Source: Topomyia yanbarensis (lineage: Eukaryota > Arthropoda > Insecta > Diptera > Culicidae). Taken from it: a stretch of 64,000 bases of DNA. The position numbers and the translations under genes are program-made. This document shows positions 1-12,325 of this stretch, piece by piece. The stretch is from the NCBI RefSeq assembly GCF_030247195.1, contig NC_080672.1, positions 395,453,037 through 395,517,036 on the forward strand, written 5' to 3'. How positions within the stretch are numbered: position 1 is the stretch's first letter; each line of letters starts with the position of its first letter. Under the pieces are notes generated by a model. It searched no databases and had not been told where the DNA came from. It saw nothing but the letters and a program-made list of their open reading frames with translations.

Positions 1-786
1 CTCCATCCTTGGTGGTAGCTTTTTCACTGGTGGTATTTTTTGATAAGTTTGAAGCTTTTGCAGTTGTCATTATTTCCTTAACTGCAGCCACAAATTTGCT
101 TGCGGTTGCTTGTGGTTCAGGTAAAGATATTGGAGTCTGTGTGTTGGCATATCTTTCTGAAGATGAGCTGTCCTCAGCGGTTTCTGGACAGGGTTGTCCA
201 TAATGTGCCGTTTGTTCACATAACGGGCACGTATTAGTTTGTCCTTGATATGTACAGAGTTACTGTGTAATGGTATCTCCCCCTCTTTTTTCGTACTGCA
301 GGGTAAGGTAGGGAGAATGGGTTGGTCCACCCGTATTCTCATGGCAAAGACACCATTTGAAATACCTGGGAAGTAGTTCTCCATGTGTCCTCCGTGATAG
401 ATTCCACTTCTTTTAATTGCCACTTTCCAAGTACGTGGAGATAAACCATGTAATTTAACTTCAACATTTCCATTATTCTTGTATATAGGGATCTTGATTT
501 CAGCGTTGTCACAAACAAGCACGTGTTTTAAGTTGTTCTGCGAAATGAATTTTTTCGCCTGGGCGAATTTGTTGAAGGTTATCAGCACCGCATGCCTGAC
601 GTGTTCAAGCTGTATGAAGGTGACTTCCGAAAACCGACGCTGCATTTTCATCTTCAACAGATGTTCCACATCAGGAATACTCGGTCTTATGCGAAAAGAC
701 CTGAAGTCAATGGCCACTGTGTTAGGCCAAATAATCACGTTTTGTTGATGAGACTCAGTCATCTTGATAGATAACGCAAGAATCAA
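1..786 (-). pseudogene. non-LTR retrotransposon ORF1 (gag-like) fragment, frameshifted and cut by the window edge
   Basis: The minus strand is open for about 238 codons from an ATG near 786. It reads as a nucleic-acid-binding ORF1 protein of a LINE: an N-terminal RNA-binding half with a segment like VEVKLHGLSPRTWKVAIKRS, then GVFAMRIRVDQPILP, the type of sequence that precedes the zinc knuckle in these proteins. The open frame then becomes nonsense. In the neighbouring frame, at about 190-230, lies a real knuckle, CPLCEQTAHYGQPC (CX2CX4HX4C), so a frameshift near 300 has separated the two halves; that frame also has a TAA stop near 255. After the knuckle the shifted frame runs Ser/Thr-rich to base 1. 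ORF2 would lie to the left, outside the window. Clade is not resolved; an RNase H-bearing clade (I, Loa or R1) is plausible. Confidence 0.7.
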
Positions 787-934
787 AATAACGGTATTCT
801 TTGTTCTTCAGACAATGCACACAAGTAACTGTTTTTTTTTCGTTCGCTCTGCACTGGCTCGGACAGAAGCAGGAGTACACCGAGTATCGTGATCGGTGTC
901 TTTGATGGTTGAAAATAGACTGAATCTATTATAC

Positions 935-1740
935 TTATTGAAATGAAACCAAAATTTTACGGTAGTTTAGTATAATACGGTTAAATTTTAGTATGTGTTT
1001 AAGTTTGCAACATTGATAATTGGCGCCATCCATCAGAGCCTGTTCGTTCGACAGAGTTTTGGAGTAGTGGCATTAAGCCAAATCTGTCTCATAAAACGGT
1101 AAAAGCCGCGTTTGGGGGCCCTCAGTTTTGTAAATCTCACCGTTCATTGTGCCTTTGATCACAAATCTTTTAGTACGTTTGCCACAAGTGCATATAGCCT
1201 GCCAAATCAGGTACTTCTAAAAGAGTTTCTTCCCGGTCGGACATCTAGAGCAAACTTGTCCATACTCGTGAAATATTCCTATCCCGGAATCTGCTTAAAA
1301 TTCGTTTCGATCTGATTATCAGTAGCAGTATTTCGTCAACAACGTGTTGTAGAGTTTCCAGCCGTGCGTTTTAGAAATACTCTGCTGGCATTCGTCCCGA
1401 AAGTTTAGCATCTTGTACGTTTTCAATTCGGATGGTTTCTTGGGCCTCTGGCTTTGAGAAACATCAAGTTTTTTTTACCAAGTTCCGCGTGGAAATATTG
1501 GGATTCCTCTTGAACTGATCAATCAGCGCTCTACCGCTTTTTGTGCGTTGTTCCCGGCTCTTGGCTGGTGGACCACTGTCATTCGTTTCTGGAAGATTCG
1601 GAGGACTTTTAAGACAGTCTACTGATGATAACCCAAGTTTTTGTAAGTGAGAAAACAACTGTCCGGATAGTAAGGTGATGGCGAGTGAACGAATAGATAT
1701 AGATACTTCAATGAAATTGAGCATTCTTCTAGTCTAGCCT
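935..1740 (-). mobile_element. decayed D37E (ITmD37E-like) mariner copy
   Basis: The minus strand 1724-1464 encodes an N-terminal transposase piece with a second-helix segment like FKRNPNISTRNLVKKT, matching SNVSSRDLAKKIG of the better copy at 42-43.6 kb. Near 1060-1110 the strand reads EIYKTE...RLLPF then a damaged DLA(stop)CHYS, against EIYKSE...RLLPFLQQHDE and FWPDLASCHYS there, so the second catalytic region is present but damaged. The acidic residue that should follow 37 residues later is gone: sequence jumps from CHYS to the C-terminal tail (ALMDGA versus TLMEGI). The 3' noncoding stretch at 940-980 also matches 42,345-42,400. Terminal repeats are not visible. The right side stops just before element A at 1760. 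Confidence 0.7.
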
Positions 1741-1759
1741 AGCCTATACATACCCACTA

Positions 1760-3930
1760 GAAAGACTCGAAAATGACATTTTTCAGCACAGCACTTTTTC
1801 AGTTCCTTTTGTGGTCCCAAATGCCTGTGAAAAGTTTGGGAGCGGTCGGTTGCTTCCCGGGTTTGCGCATTGCATTTAAAGTTTGCATGGGATTTTATAT
1901 GGGGAAATCAATTATTTTGCATTTACGTTAATAAAGATCGCTATTTCACTCAATATGAAAAACCAGGTTTATAAAACGATAATTCAAACCTTGGTTAACC
2001 CTTTCATGCCCAACTTTTTTCTAGTGCATGTAGGGTATCAAAACAATTTTTTCTTGAAAACGGTGGGGTCAAGAAACACGAAAAGCCTATTTTCATAAAG
2101 ATAGGTGCTTCCATGGCAGTGCTAGAAGCTGGTCAATTTTTACCTTCTAATGCTCAATACAATTCTCCTAGAATAAAATTCAATAACGTGGAAAACGTAG
2201 CCAACGACAGTCTAAATTGATAAATTTTATCAGTTTCAATAATATTGCACCATAACGAAGATATATGAGAATAACATTTTCCGTCGTCAACGTAAACTGT
2301 CCCTGGCAGCACTGCTTCATCGGAATCCAATCAGATTAATTGCAATAACTTCAGTTCTAGAGCTGATCCTTGTAATTTTTATTACTCAAATTAAAGGCAA
2401 TAATAACATTAATGAGCCTTACTTGTTTTTGTGAGCAAATCTCGCCTCAATCAAAAGTTATAGCTGTTTAAAAACGTTGTTGTCCACAAACAACATGGGC
2501 ATGAATGGGTTAACAACTTTGTCGAAACCGGTAGCTAGCTACGAGTTTTCAAAAAATAGTTATAACGATTTTAAAACTTATGGTTTAATCCAAATGCAGA
2601 AATTAATTATTTCTTCCAACACTGTCAGTACACCACGACACCGATACTTTAAACTTGAACAAATGAGAATATATTCATCGCAGAGACTTGGTACCTTTGA
2701 ATGAAATGTTCAGAATTAATTGCTGAATAACACAGACGTAGTCAGAAAATGAAAAGAAGAGGGAGGGGGAGGCTTGTGTACTCCCCAGTTCCCTTTTTAG
2801 ATAGTTTAGTATAACATAAGGAGCACATCTTCAACGCAGGTTTGTACCGTCGAGTTAAAAATTAATCTTACGTGTTTGAGTGCTACTATTTAAGGGCTCT
2901 ACTGTTATCTCATTTAAAATGGTACAACGGTTTATAAGTTTTACATATTTCAAAACCCTATTTCTTAGCCGTTCAGAGTCAGAATTTAAAAAAAAAATGC
3001 ATATCCTTAGATTCCTTGAAGTCTCGGAATTGTTTTTATTGAAGTTTTCGTTTGAGAATCTAGGAACGAAACCAGGATAGTTACTTCAAATAAGCGTTTT
3101 TTGATGAAATTGAGTTAGGTTCACGCAAAACAGTGGTGATCTTGGTGGACCAGCAATATACTTCAGGTTAGAACCCAACGCGATTTCCAGACCTGAGTTA
3201 GTTTTTGCATCAAGCAAAAATAACATAAATTTGTAGGTGTAAATCCTAAATATTGTAAATGTTTTTTCCCACAACAAAGATTGTAGTATGATTCATATTT
3301 GGGTCTATCAAAATATTAAGAAAGTTCAGTCGTTGATTTTACAAGGACGTAATGATTTTTTGTCTTATACAAAACAATCTAAAAAGGGACTGGGGAGTAC
3401 ACAAGACCCCCCCCCCCCCGCTTCTTTTCATTTTCTAATTACGTCTATTTTATTCACCAATTCATTCTGAACATTTCATTCAAAGATACCTAGTCTCTGC
3501 GATGAATATATTCTCATTTATCTAAGTGTTTAATGTCGATGTCGGTGGTGCACCGGCAGTGTTGGAAAAACTAATCAATTTCTGCATTTGGATTTTACCG
3601 CAAGTTTTAAAATCATTATAACTATTTTTTGAAAACTCGTAGCTAGTTACGGTCTTCGACAAAGTTGTTAACCAAGGTTTGAACTATAGTTTTATGTGGC
3701 TGGTTTTTCATTATCAGTGAAATAGGGATCTTTATTAATTAAAATGCAAAATAAATGATTTCCCCATATAAAATCCCATGCAAACTTTGAACGCAATGCG
3801 CAAACTCGGGAAGCAATCAACCGCTACCAAATTTTGCACAGGCATTTGGGACCACAAAAGGAACTCAAAAAGTGCTGTGCCCGCTAGTTTAAATCATTTT
3901 GAAGTTTTCCCATACAACCGCGAGCCACTC
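1760..3930. mobile_element. long-inverted-repeat element A (TA-flanked, non-autonomous)
   Basis: The left arm (1760-1998 and 2510-2850) and the right arm (about 3380-3930) are inverted copies of each other over several hundred bases. Shared landmarks are the stretch around GCGGTCGGTTGCTTCCCGG, the TTGTCGAA/TTCGACAA region, and GGACTGGGGAGTACAC against its complement. Both ends abut TA (1758-1759, 3931-3932). The centre (2880-3380) is not repeated. No transposase is encoded. The same arms and centre recur in element B at 25,369-32,214, so this is a family. Net length without the nested MITE is about 1.66 kb. Confidence 0.8.
1999..2509. mobile_element. TTAA-flanked MITE (piggyBac-like) nested in element A
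   Basis: The insertion is bounded by TTAA at 1995-1998 and 2510-2513. Its termini are imperfect inverted repeats, CCCTTTCATGCCCA on the left and CCCATTCATGCCCA (complement) on the right. TTAA duplication with CCC-initial termini is the piggyBac signature. The empty site TTGGTTAACAACTTTG can be read in element B near 25,603 (as TGGTTAACAACTTTG) and, inverted, in the right arm of A near 3665-3680. The 511-bp interior has no coding capacity. Confidence 0.85.
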
Positions 3931-3932
3931 TA

Positions 3933-4229
3933 ATGTATGTGTGTATATGCAAAAATATGCACATCGGTTACTCGAAGATGGCTGAACCGATTTCATCAAA
4001 TTTAGTCTCAAATGAAAGGTACAACGTTCCCATAGGCTGTTATTGAATTTAATTAAATTCCGAGTTCCGGTTCCGGAGTTACGTGTTTAAGAGTGCATAC
4101 AGATAGTAAATTCCCTTTTTTTCCTTTCTCCTATATGCAATCACTCTGAACATCGTCAACTTAATCCCGGCTCTTTCATAGGTTTTCTGTATTTTAACAG
4201 GGTCGTAGTTAGGGGGATAAGGTTCTAAT
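3933..4229. other. interspersed noncoding stretch, no gene
   Basis: I see no coding signal. The segment around 3985-4015 (CAAATTTAGTCTCAAATGAAAG) resembles 24,990-25,012 after the poly-C tract, so it is probably part of a dispersed repeat. Confidence 0.4.
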
Positions 4230-5239
4230 TCCTCTAGAATAAATTTTCCTAGTGGATCTGAAAAACCAGCTGCGCGGGAGCTGACAAAACGTTACTCGGC
4301 CGTAACCGAGATTAAAAAGGTTCAGTCAGATAAACTGCGCGTAGTCGTTACTGACTTGAAACAGGTCAATGATATTGTTAGCAATAGCCTATTTACGATG
4401 GAGTATCGCGTCTACATTCCTTCTCGTGATGTGGAGATTGACGGTGTGGTAAGTGATGTGGGTCTAACTGTCGATGATCTAATGAATGATGGGGTTGGCC
4501 GCTTTAAGGACCCTAACCTTCAATCAGTGAAGATTTTTGTGTGCAAGCAATTAGACTCAAAGTCAATCGAAGATGGGTATTACTATCCATCAGACTCGTT
4601 TGTCATAACCTTCGCCGGATCTGCACTTCCGAGCTACGTTGATGTGGGAGGAGCTCGTCTACCTGTACGCCTGTTTGTACCGCGGGTCATGAATTGTTCC
4701 AATTGCAAGTAGCTAGGTCATACGGCCACTTGCTGTAGCAGCAAGCAACGGTGCGGTGGGGAACACCATGCGGATAATACTTGCAGTAGGCCCGCTGTGA
4801 AGTGTGTTTACTGTGGGGAGAATCCGCATGCACTTTTGACATGCCCAACGTACAAACTTCGCGCGGATAAACTGAAGCGATCCGCCAAAGATCGCTACAG
4901 GCTCTATTTATCTCCGAAAAACCATACGCTCTCTTGCCAACTGACGATAACGCCTCTAACGACCCTTGCGAGGGGCATTTTTTGGCTCCACTTGGAAATA
5001 CTAGCAAAAGACCTAATCCAAACTCACCTGAACTTCCACTTAAGAGTCTTAGATTATCCCAAACAAGGGTACAAAATAAAAATAATCCATCAACTGGAAG
5101 TGCTGCTACAAAACCGAAGATAATATCAAAAATCCCAAATGCTCCCATTTTACAGTCAGAAATTCAACCTAAAACGGGATTCCTTAAATTTTCTGACATT
5201 GTGGACTGGATATTCAATTTCAATTTTTCGATCCTCTGA
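4230..5239 (+). pseudogene. I-like LINE ORF1 (gag), 5'-truncated, one internal stop and a later frameshift
   Basis: The frame is open from about 4230, upstream of any ATG, so the element is 5'-truncated. It runs through YRVYIPSRDVEIDGVVSDVG to three zinc knuckles: CSNCK(stop)LGHTATCC, a damaged second one ending HADNTC, and CVYCGENPHALLTC, followed by a basic stretch, KLKRSAKDRYR. A triple-knuckle gag of this form is typical of the Jockey/I group of mosquito LINEs. The TAG at 4710-4712 interrupts the first knuckle, and a frameshift follows near 4890-4950. ORF2 starts about 90 bases later in the same strand, as expected for a bicistronic LINE. Confidence 0.8.
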
Positions 5240-5326
5240 AAAGTTTGCTGGTTGCTATTCTACCAACAGTAAGAAAATTTTTAAAACAGTTGACTGAACA
5301 TAGCCCCTTCTTGCATCGTATCCCTC

Positions 5327-6303
5327 GATGGCTAACTTATTGAACGGAATCACGGATCTGATCACTGTTTTACACTGGAACTGCAGAAGTATTATCCCCA
5401 AAATTGATTCATTAAAACACTTGCTAGATTACAATAATTGTGATGCTCACTTCTAATATAAACCTCAACTCCCACGATTGTAACATTAACTGCTTGGATC
5501 GAGAAGACTCATATGGAGGGGTACTTTTAGGGATCAAAAAGTGCTACTCCTTCAATCGAATCAACCTCCCTTCGACGCCAGGCATTGAAGTTGTCGCTTG
5601 TCAAACAACAATCAAAGGCAAAGATATTTGCATTGCTTCTATTTACATTCCTCCTAGGGCCATGATGGGATATCGAAGATTCTCCAACGTGATTGAACAG
5701 CTTCCCCCGCCCCGCCTGCTTCGTGGAGTCTTCAACTCTCACGGATGCCTGTACGACGATAATCGATCCTCGACAATTCAAGACCTTTGCGACAACTTCA
5801 ATATGACAATTTTAAACACAGGGGAAATGACACGGATTCCTAGACCACCTGCGCAAGCAAGTGCACTGGACATATCTCTATGCTCGACATCACTGCGGTT
5901 AGATTTCAAGTGGAAGGTAATATCTGATCCCCACGGTAGTGACCACCTGCCGATTGTAATTGCAATCACCACTCGTTCAAAACCTTCGGAACCAATCAAT
6001 GTTCCCTATGACCTCACACGAAACATTGATTGGAAGAGCTACGCTGCTGCGATATCCAAAACTATCGATTCGACACAGATACTCCCCCCGGAGGAAGAGT
6101 ATAATTTTTTGTCCAACTTGATTCTCAATACCGCGATTCAAGCTCAGACGAAACGAGTACCCGACGTGAATACTCAAAAACGTTCTTCCAACCCGTGGTG
6201 GGACAAAGAGTGCCCTGATGTATACGCGGAGAAGGCTGCCGCGTGCAAAGCCTTCCGGAACGACGGGTTAGTTGCTAGCTATCGACTGTACGCAATATTC
6301 TAA
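5327..6303 (+). pseudogene. I-like LINE ORF2, APE endonuclease domain (inactive)
   Basis: ORF2 appears to begin at the ATG near 5327 and reads MANLLNGITDLITVLHWNCRS, the usual first endonuclease motif with its Asn. A deletion near 5445 has removed the part that should carry the catalytic Glu (the ETWL motif). From 5440 the frame is open for 287 residues with PGIEVVACQ, IASIYIPP, the damaged GDFN motif read as GVFNSHG (Asp lost), ALDISLCS and SDHLPIV, which keeps the terminal catalytic Asp-His. The frame ends at a TAA at 6301-6303 in the linker before the reverse transcriptase. Missing Glu and Asp mean this nuclease could not work. Confidence 0.85.
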
Positions 6304-7945
6304 AAGCGAATGAAAAATTTAATAAATGCAAAGAAACGCAGTTACTGGCGCCGGTTTGTCGACGAGTTAACAAGAGAAACATCGATGAGCACTCTTTGGG
6401 GCACGGCCCGACGTATGCGAAACCGAAACAGTACCAACGAGAGCGTGGAATATTCAAACCGTTGGATATTCGATTTCGCCAAGAAGGTTTGTCCGCATTG
6501 CACCCCGGCACAAAAAATCTACCGCGCTGCGTCGCCTCACAATACCGCGAACGAAACACCGTTTTCGATGATGGAGTTCTCACTTGCTCTCTTATCATGG
6601 AACAGTAAAGCCCCAGCGCCAAACAGAATCAAATTCAAATTGTTGAACTATCTGCCAGACTCTGCCAAAAGACGCTTGTAGAATTTATTTAATAGGTTTC
6701 TTGAGAGTAACATTGTCCCACATGACTGAAGATAGGTGAGGGTCATCGCCATCCAAAAACCAGGAAAACCAGCCTCCGACCACAACTCGTATCGTCCGAT
6801 TGCAATGCTGTTCTGTATCCGGAAGTTATTCGAAAAAATGATCTTGTTTCGCCTCGACAATTGGGTCGAAACAAGTGGCTTACTGTCAGATACACAATTT
6901 GGCTTCCGCAAAGGTAAAGGGACGAACGATTGCCTTGCGTTGCTTTCTACAGAAATCCAAATAACCTATGCTAACAAAGAGCAAATGGCATCAGTATTTT
7001 TCTAGTTCTTCACAAGTTGTCCCAAATATTTTCTATAATAAATTCCATTAAGTCGACTGCGCCAAAATGTTCTACACTGACGGATCAATTCTCAATGACC
7101 CTGCTTCAATTTACGTCGCAGAATTAGCTGCCATTCAGTATACTCTCAGGATCAATGACAACCTGCCCGCAGACCATTACTTCATCGTTTCGGACAGTCT
7201 CAGCTCCATTGAGGCCATCCGTGCGGCGAAGCCTGTAAAGCACTCACCGTATTTCCTGGGGAAAATTCGGGAATATCTGAGTGCTTTATCTGAAAAATCT
7301 TACCAGATTACCTTGGTTTGAGTCCCGTCACATTGTTCTATTGCGGGCAATGAGAAGGCGGACTCTTTAGCCAAGGTGGGCGCATTAGAAGGCGACACTT
7401 ACGAAAGACCAATTTGCTTCAACGAACTTTTCAGTATCTCTCGTCAGAGGAGGCCCGATAGTTGACAAATTTCAACTATCGGGCCTCTTTCAATATCAAC
7501 GAATGCTTGGTTTAAGGGCTTGGAAGTGAACCGGGACTTTATTCGTACGATGTCAAGGATCATGTCCAACCATTACACGTTTGATGCGCAACTCCGTCGT
7601 ATAGGACTTGCTGAAAGTAAGCATTACGTTCGTGAGAACGACATCACACATGTTGTTTGCCTGTGCGCAGAGTACTGTGTTGCCAGGTCCCAACTAATAG
7701 ATTCCCTTCGGGCCCGAGGTAGATCTCTCTATTTCCCTGTCCGGGACATCCTGAAAAGACGCGACCACCCTGTCGTTACCAGAGCTTTTGCGTCTGCTCT
7801 CATATCTTGCCTTCAAAAAACTGAAGCTAGATTGGCTGTCACAACAACCAAGACCTGCTTACCTTCAATCTTTCTTACGTTTGATTTTAGTCTTTCGTTT
7901 ATGGTTGAAGAGATTTGTAGGAATGCAATTATTTGTTAAGTCAAA
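6304..7945 (+). pseudogene. I-like LINE ORF2, RT remnant, RNase H and C-terminal region
   Basis: In frame with the endonuclease come the pre-RT linker (KKRSYWRRFVDEL), a TAG at 6679-6681, further stops near 6727-6735, then early RT motifs VIAIQKPGKP, YRPIAML and GFRKGKGTNDCL. The RT core with the catalytic YXDD/FADD box is deleted between about 7005 and 7060. A different frame then gives an RNase H domain (FYTDGS, ELAAIQ, SDSLSSIEAI, a TGA in place of Trp before VPSHC, GNEKADSLAK) and a C-terminal segment ending in MSNHYTFDAQLRRIGL...EYC. RNase H after RT points to the I-type clades. The 3' tail was not found. The fragment at 37,143-37,598 (minus) is from the same family. Confidence 0.85.
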
Positions 7946-10470
7946 AGTTCAATGCCCAGTTTTTGAACCGAACGAATCTAGGATTGCGTACCGCGAATAA
8001 CAGCCACGTGAGTTAGATTTTAGTCCTAGATTTAGGCAATTATGCTTCTTAATGATTATTTTCCTGTGCATGGGGCCAATTAGTGAGAATTCAAATTTAT
8101 TCAGACCAATCGAGATAGCCGATCATTGTCAGCACACTCCGCCGAACGGTGTAACGGAAGCAGGCCATGTGTGTGGCCATGCACGAATTCACTTCCGCAG
8201 CTCAACTTGCGGATTCGATTGTATCAGCCCGAAGTGGTAAAATCAATTTGCGCAAAATTATATGTTGATCATGCAAAAGATAGCTGATTTATTAGGCGCG
8301 CGGTGTGGTGATGATGGCAACGGTGAATGGTGCCCAGGTAGCACTTTTTGGTTTATTATGTCGATACCGCACCAAAGGAAAGGGCGGACACGAACCATTA
8401 AAATTATATCTATTATTGGTACGGTTTCAAGCTGTCTCAAAAGAAAATTCGAACGCCTTTGTGAATAAGAAAGCGGTAAGGTATAATAATCGTAAATTAA
8501 GCTAATATAACGCTTGTCACATAAAATAGTAGTTTTTAAATTCGTCTGAAACGACTGAGTTATGGATCATTGAAATCTTTAGCCCCCAAAAGCACGGGTG
8601 GCATAATAAAATAAAGTCAATCCACTCGACTTCGAGTAGGGTGTTGTGTAACGCGAAAAATGCTCTGCTTTTGCAATCGCGACCTTGGTGCGACTAGTTT
8701 ACGGTCTTCGCACCAGAATCCGGCCAGCATCACAGCAGTCCCTCGGGCGATGGATTACCTCGTGAAGTGGTACGCGGATAGCGCTGTGGGTTGTATTCAT
8801 ATTTGCTGGTCTCGTTCGAACGACTTCGTAGTTGGTAGCCTTTCATAGTCACCTAATAAAAGGATTATACAAATGTAGAGAGTGCATAAAAAGCACTGGT
8901 CGATATATTGTGCATCACTTTCACCTTCATTTCTGCTCGTAAGACAAACCACCAATGATGAATGCTCTGCTTCTCCCGGTTACAACATTCAACACACTGT
9001 TGGCTGTGCTGTGAAAAGACCATTACCGCATGCATTCAGTCGCATGTTCGGCCTTTCGCGGATATTACGATTCCGAGATATTAAATTTCCCCCAACTGCA
9101 CTGTGCAGTCAAAGAAAAATGTTGAACGATCAAATGGCCTTGATGTGCCCCCACAATCGAACCTGGTGGCACTTCGTTGATGAGCATTATAATCATTCAG
9201 TTAGGAACATCCGGTCATGATACATGGCGCACCACTTGTTATAGGGGAGTTGCAAAATGGGCCCTGCCAGCGCTTTCGTTCAGGCATCACGCGACAAATG
9301 CACAAGTAGTTCATTACTCAGAACTATTAAAGCTGTAATCTTAAGGCATATCTAGGGGCCAAGGTCTTCGCCAAACTGAGCCATTAGTGGCATGCAACTG
9401 AGTGGTTGCCTTTCGCTGAACACTCGACAACGCAATATCTGAGACCGCCTGAGACGAACCGTGGGCAGGTGTACACACCAGGGCCTTTCTCTTGTTATAT
9501 TTTTATTTTTCTTGCAATGCACTTGCATCAGATTGCTGCGGCGTTCCGATCATCACACGAGAGCCAATGAATGGAGGAAGCATTATTATTGCACTTTTGC
9601 CGTCTGTCGGTCGGCTGAACGATGAAAGTGAAATGATGTGCGGAAAGAAATTACGAATGCATTTTCGAGAAAACAGTTTACATTTTTCCAACTGTTGTTG
9701 ATGCTATTCGTGGGTGCCCATTGTTGAGAAGAGTAGCTGCAGTGTTTGATGAGCCCATAAGCTGCTAATTTTGACATTATACTGCATGCACTACTGGTGA
9801 TCAAATTTATGTTTGAAATAATGTATTAACAAGCCAAGACCGAATCAAGTAGACGTTTCAAGAGTAAACTTTTCTATTTGATGGACTTAATATGAGGGTT
9901 TCGTTTATAAGTCGAAAACCAACTTAGTTTCGAAATAATTATTTTATGAATGAAAATTATATGCCAACCGGGTATCACTTATATTAATGCAAAAATTCCT
10001 TGCAAGTTCTCTGGTGAAGTTAACCAGAATATAAAGTCATATGTTGGTGCAAATAGGACCGATGTCGAACCAATCAACATCAAATCAATGTCTAACCAAT
10101 GGAACGTAGGAACAACATTACTGTCGAGCGGATGTAGGTCTATTACCAATAATGCTCCGTCCAACATAGATTCGGCTCGATCTTATGCTTTTCTGCATCG
10201 TTCGACTATTACTATTTCAACAGAGCAAGCAGAGCATTAAAAATCGTACAGATTAAAATACCATGAGTGTAGATTTGGTGATATTGGACATATGTGAAAA
10301 AAGCATTGCTGCCAAAATGCAAACGTTATGACTCGATAAATTCAAGATGGCAAAATATGATCGATCATTTAAAGCAAGAGATTTCTGTTTTGGGTGCGTA
10401 AAGAAATTTAATGAAAGCATCATATCAGTGAAAGCAGAAAGCAGAACACTATAAAACTTAACCATCTTCG
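7946..10470. other. no recognisable gene or repeat
   Basis: Both strands carry only short ORFs (up to 112 codons, 8882-9220) with no recognisable motif and no codon pattern that marks them as genes. This appears to be unique intergenic or intronic sequence. Confidence 0.4.
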
Positions 10471-10475
10471 ATTCG

Positions 10476-10615
10476 AACGAAACTTTACTGTTATGGTCGG
10501 TTTATGAATATCCATGTTTTCTACTGACCACTTGACTCGAAAGTAATTTTTTAAAGGGCGTATCAGTTTGTTATCCATCCAATAACTGGTAATTGGTGCC
10601 AATTTAGTGGTAGTT
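10476..10615. repeat. dispersed repeat related to 15,835-15,960
   Basis: ACCATCTTCGATTCGAACGA here and ACCATCGTCGATTCGAACGA near 15,842 are followed by further shared text (AAACTTT, AATTTTT, AAGGGCGTA). The two segments are diverged copies in the same orientation. Family unknown. Confidence 0.5.
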
Positions 10616-10619
10616 TAGA

Positions 10620-12325
10620 CTTACCTAGCTAGCGACACGACTAGACACTGGCATTCCAAAACTGTATCGCACATCTGACTACCCCTCAGTGACTCAGGTA
10701 ACTGGTAATGTCAAATGTGACTTTTGGTTGGAAAATGCATCAAACTAGCAGCACTTGTGAATCTGTTATTTTTTTAACAATCTGTTGATATGCTTCTATA
10801 GTTACCGTTGCTTCTCTTGGTTACGCAGGAGAAAATAATATGACAACAAAAAATTTCATAACATGATTCTATTTGCTGCGTACGGATTAAAAATTAAATT
10901 AATTAATTTAGCATCGAAACTGTTCGCTGAAAATCTATGGTATTCAGAGATATCCAGATGCGCCGGTGGTCGTTTATTTTACTGACTGGTGAGTTTCTAC
11001 GAAGTTTTTTTTCTATTTGAAATTATTTATCTAAAGTTATTAGTATTCCAAACAATGCTATTGTATTTGCAGATTCGCTTTTGATCAAGCTATGGTGCAT
11101 GATTGATGAAGGTAACCTAATTTGACACCTCAAGTATTCGTCGGGAAATGGACAAAACAAACAATAGAAAACGTTTTCTAATGATACGATTTCTTCGTTG
11201 TTAATCGTACCACTTTGGTTGATCTATATCTCCGGTTACGATACTACGAAACGAAAAGCCTTCGTTATCTGTGGTATTAAGTAATTTACTATGGTATTGG
11301 GGACAATTTATATACCACGTGGACAGAAAACGGTTATTTTGGACCCCTCCTCAACCTCTGCGGATATGTATAAACAATTCTAATACCCTTATTTCCCTCC
11401 CACGACGGACACGTGGATTTTTCTGATTTATGGCTAAATAAAGTTGAATAAATTTTTTTTTGTTTTTTTGTAAACAGCAAATTACTTAAAATTTTAAAGA
11501 GAACGAAAGAGTTGTGAAATGAACTGAGACCGAGATGGAAGACGCAATTTATTTTCAAACATAGTGTCAAGACGGGTCAAAATTCATTGAAACTTTGAAA
11601 GGAAGGTTTATGGAACATGGTCACTCATAGGTAGAATGAAGGCTTATCAACTGAGACCAGCATTACCTAGAGTACCATCTAGCTGATCTTCTGTAGCAGA
11701 ATCGGGAAAGGGGTATAGTCGGAATCGATGAAGTTGCTAGATCTAAATGCTCCCAAAACACTTTTCATATATTTTCACTTCCACTATTTCATTTCTTCCC
11801 TTTTACTTGTATGGCTTAGTAAACAGACCTCGGAGGCTTATCATCAAAATCAAATACATGTAATAACAGCATTAAAGTATTCAATCAAATAAAATATATG
11901 AAATCATGACAAAAACAATAAAAAAACAGCAAATTGAGCACATCACGCATGCTGGTTTTCAGTATTTTGCGAATTTCATTAGTATTTTTCGCGTTTTTTG
12001 TTCAATGCAGAACATAACATAAGTATAACATGTATATTGTATATGCTTTGTACAATTTTTATTAGGAAATTTGTCGTTGCTTTAACCTTTTCTTCAATTC
12101 GAGCTGGATGTCACTTGGGACCTTTTGAATAGGTACTCTTGAAATATGTTCCTGTTATATACTAGCTAAACTGCAACTTAACACGAATAGCCGAATATAG
12201 TGCTCATAATCGCATGTCCACCCACGTCGAAAGGGAATCCCAAAGATACGATTATGAGTAGAATATCTATGATATAAAACAATAAAATATTTACTCCAAC
12301 GAAAATTGATTTTATATACCGGTTA
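10620..12325. other. no recognisable gene
   Basis: AT-rich sequence with short ORFs only. The leftmost part next to the tankyrase relic (12,100-12,325) could be former tankyrase intron, since the exon homology stops at GTATAT on the minus strand. Confidence 0.4.

Noticed and set aside
3288..3470. 60-codon + strand ORF near the poly-C tract
   Set aside because: Inside the centre and arm of element A; the related stretch in element B does not preserve it as a gene.
8882..9220. 112-codon + strand ORF
   Set aside because: No motif or family; the surrounding 2.5 kb shows no supporting gene signals.
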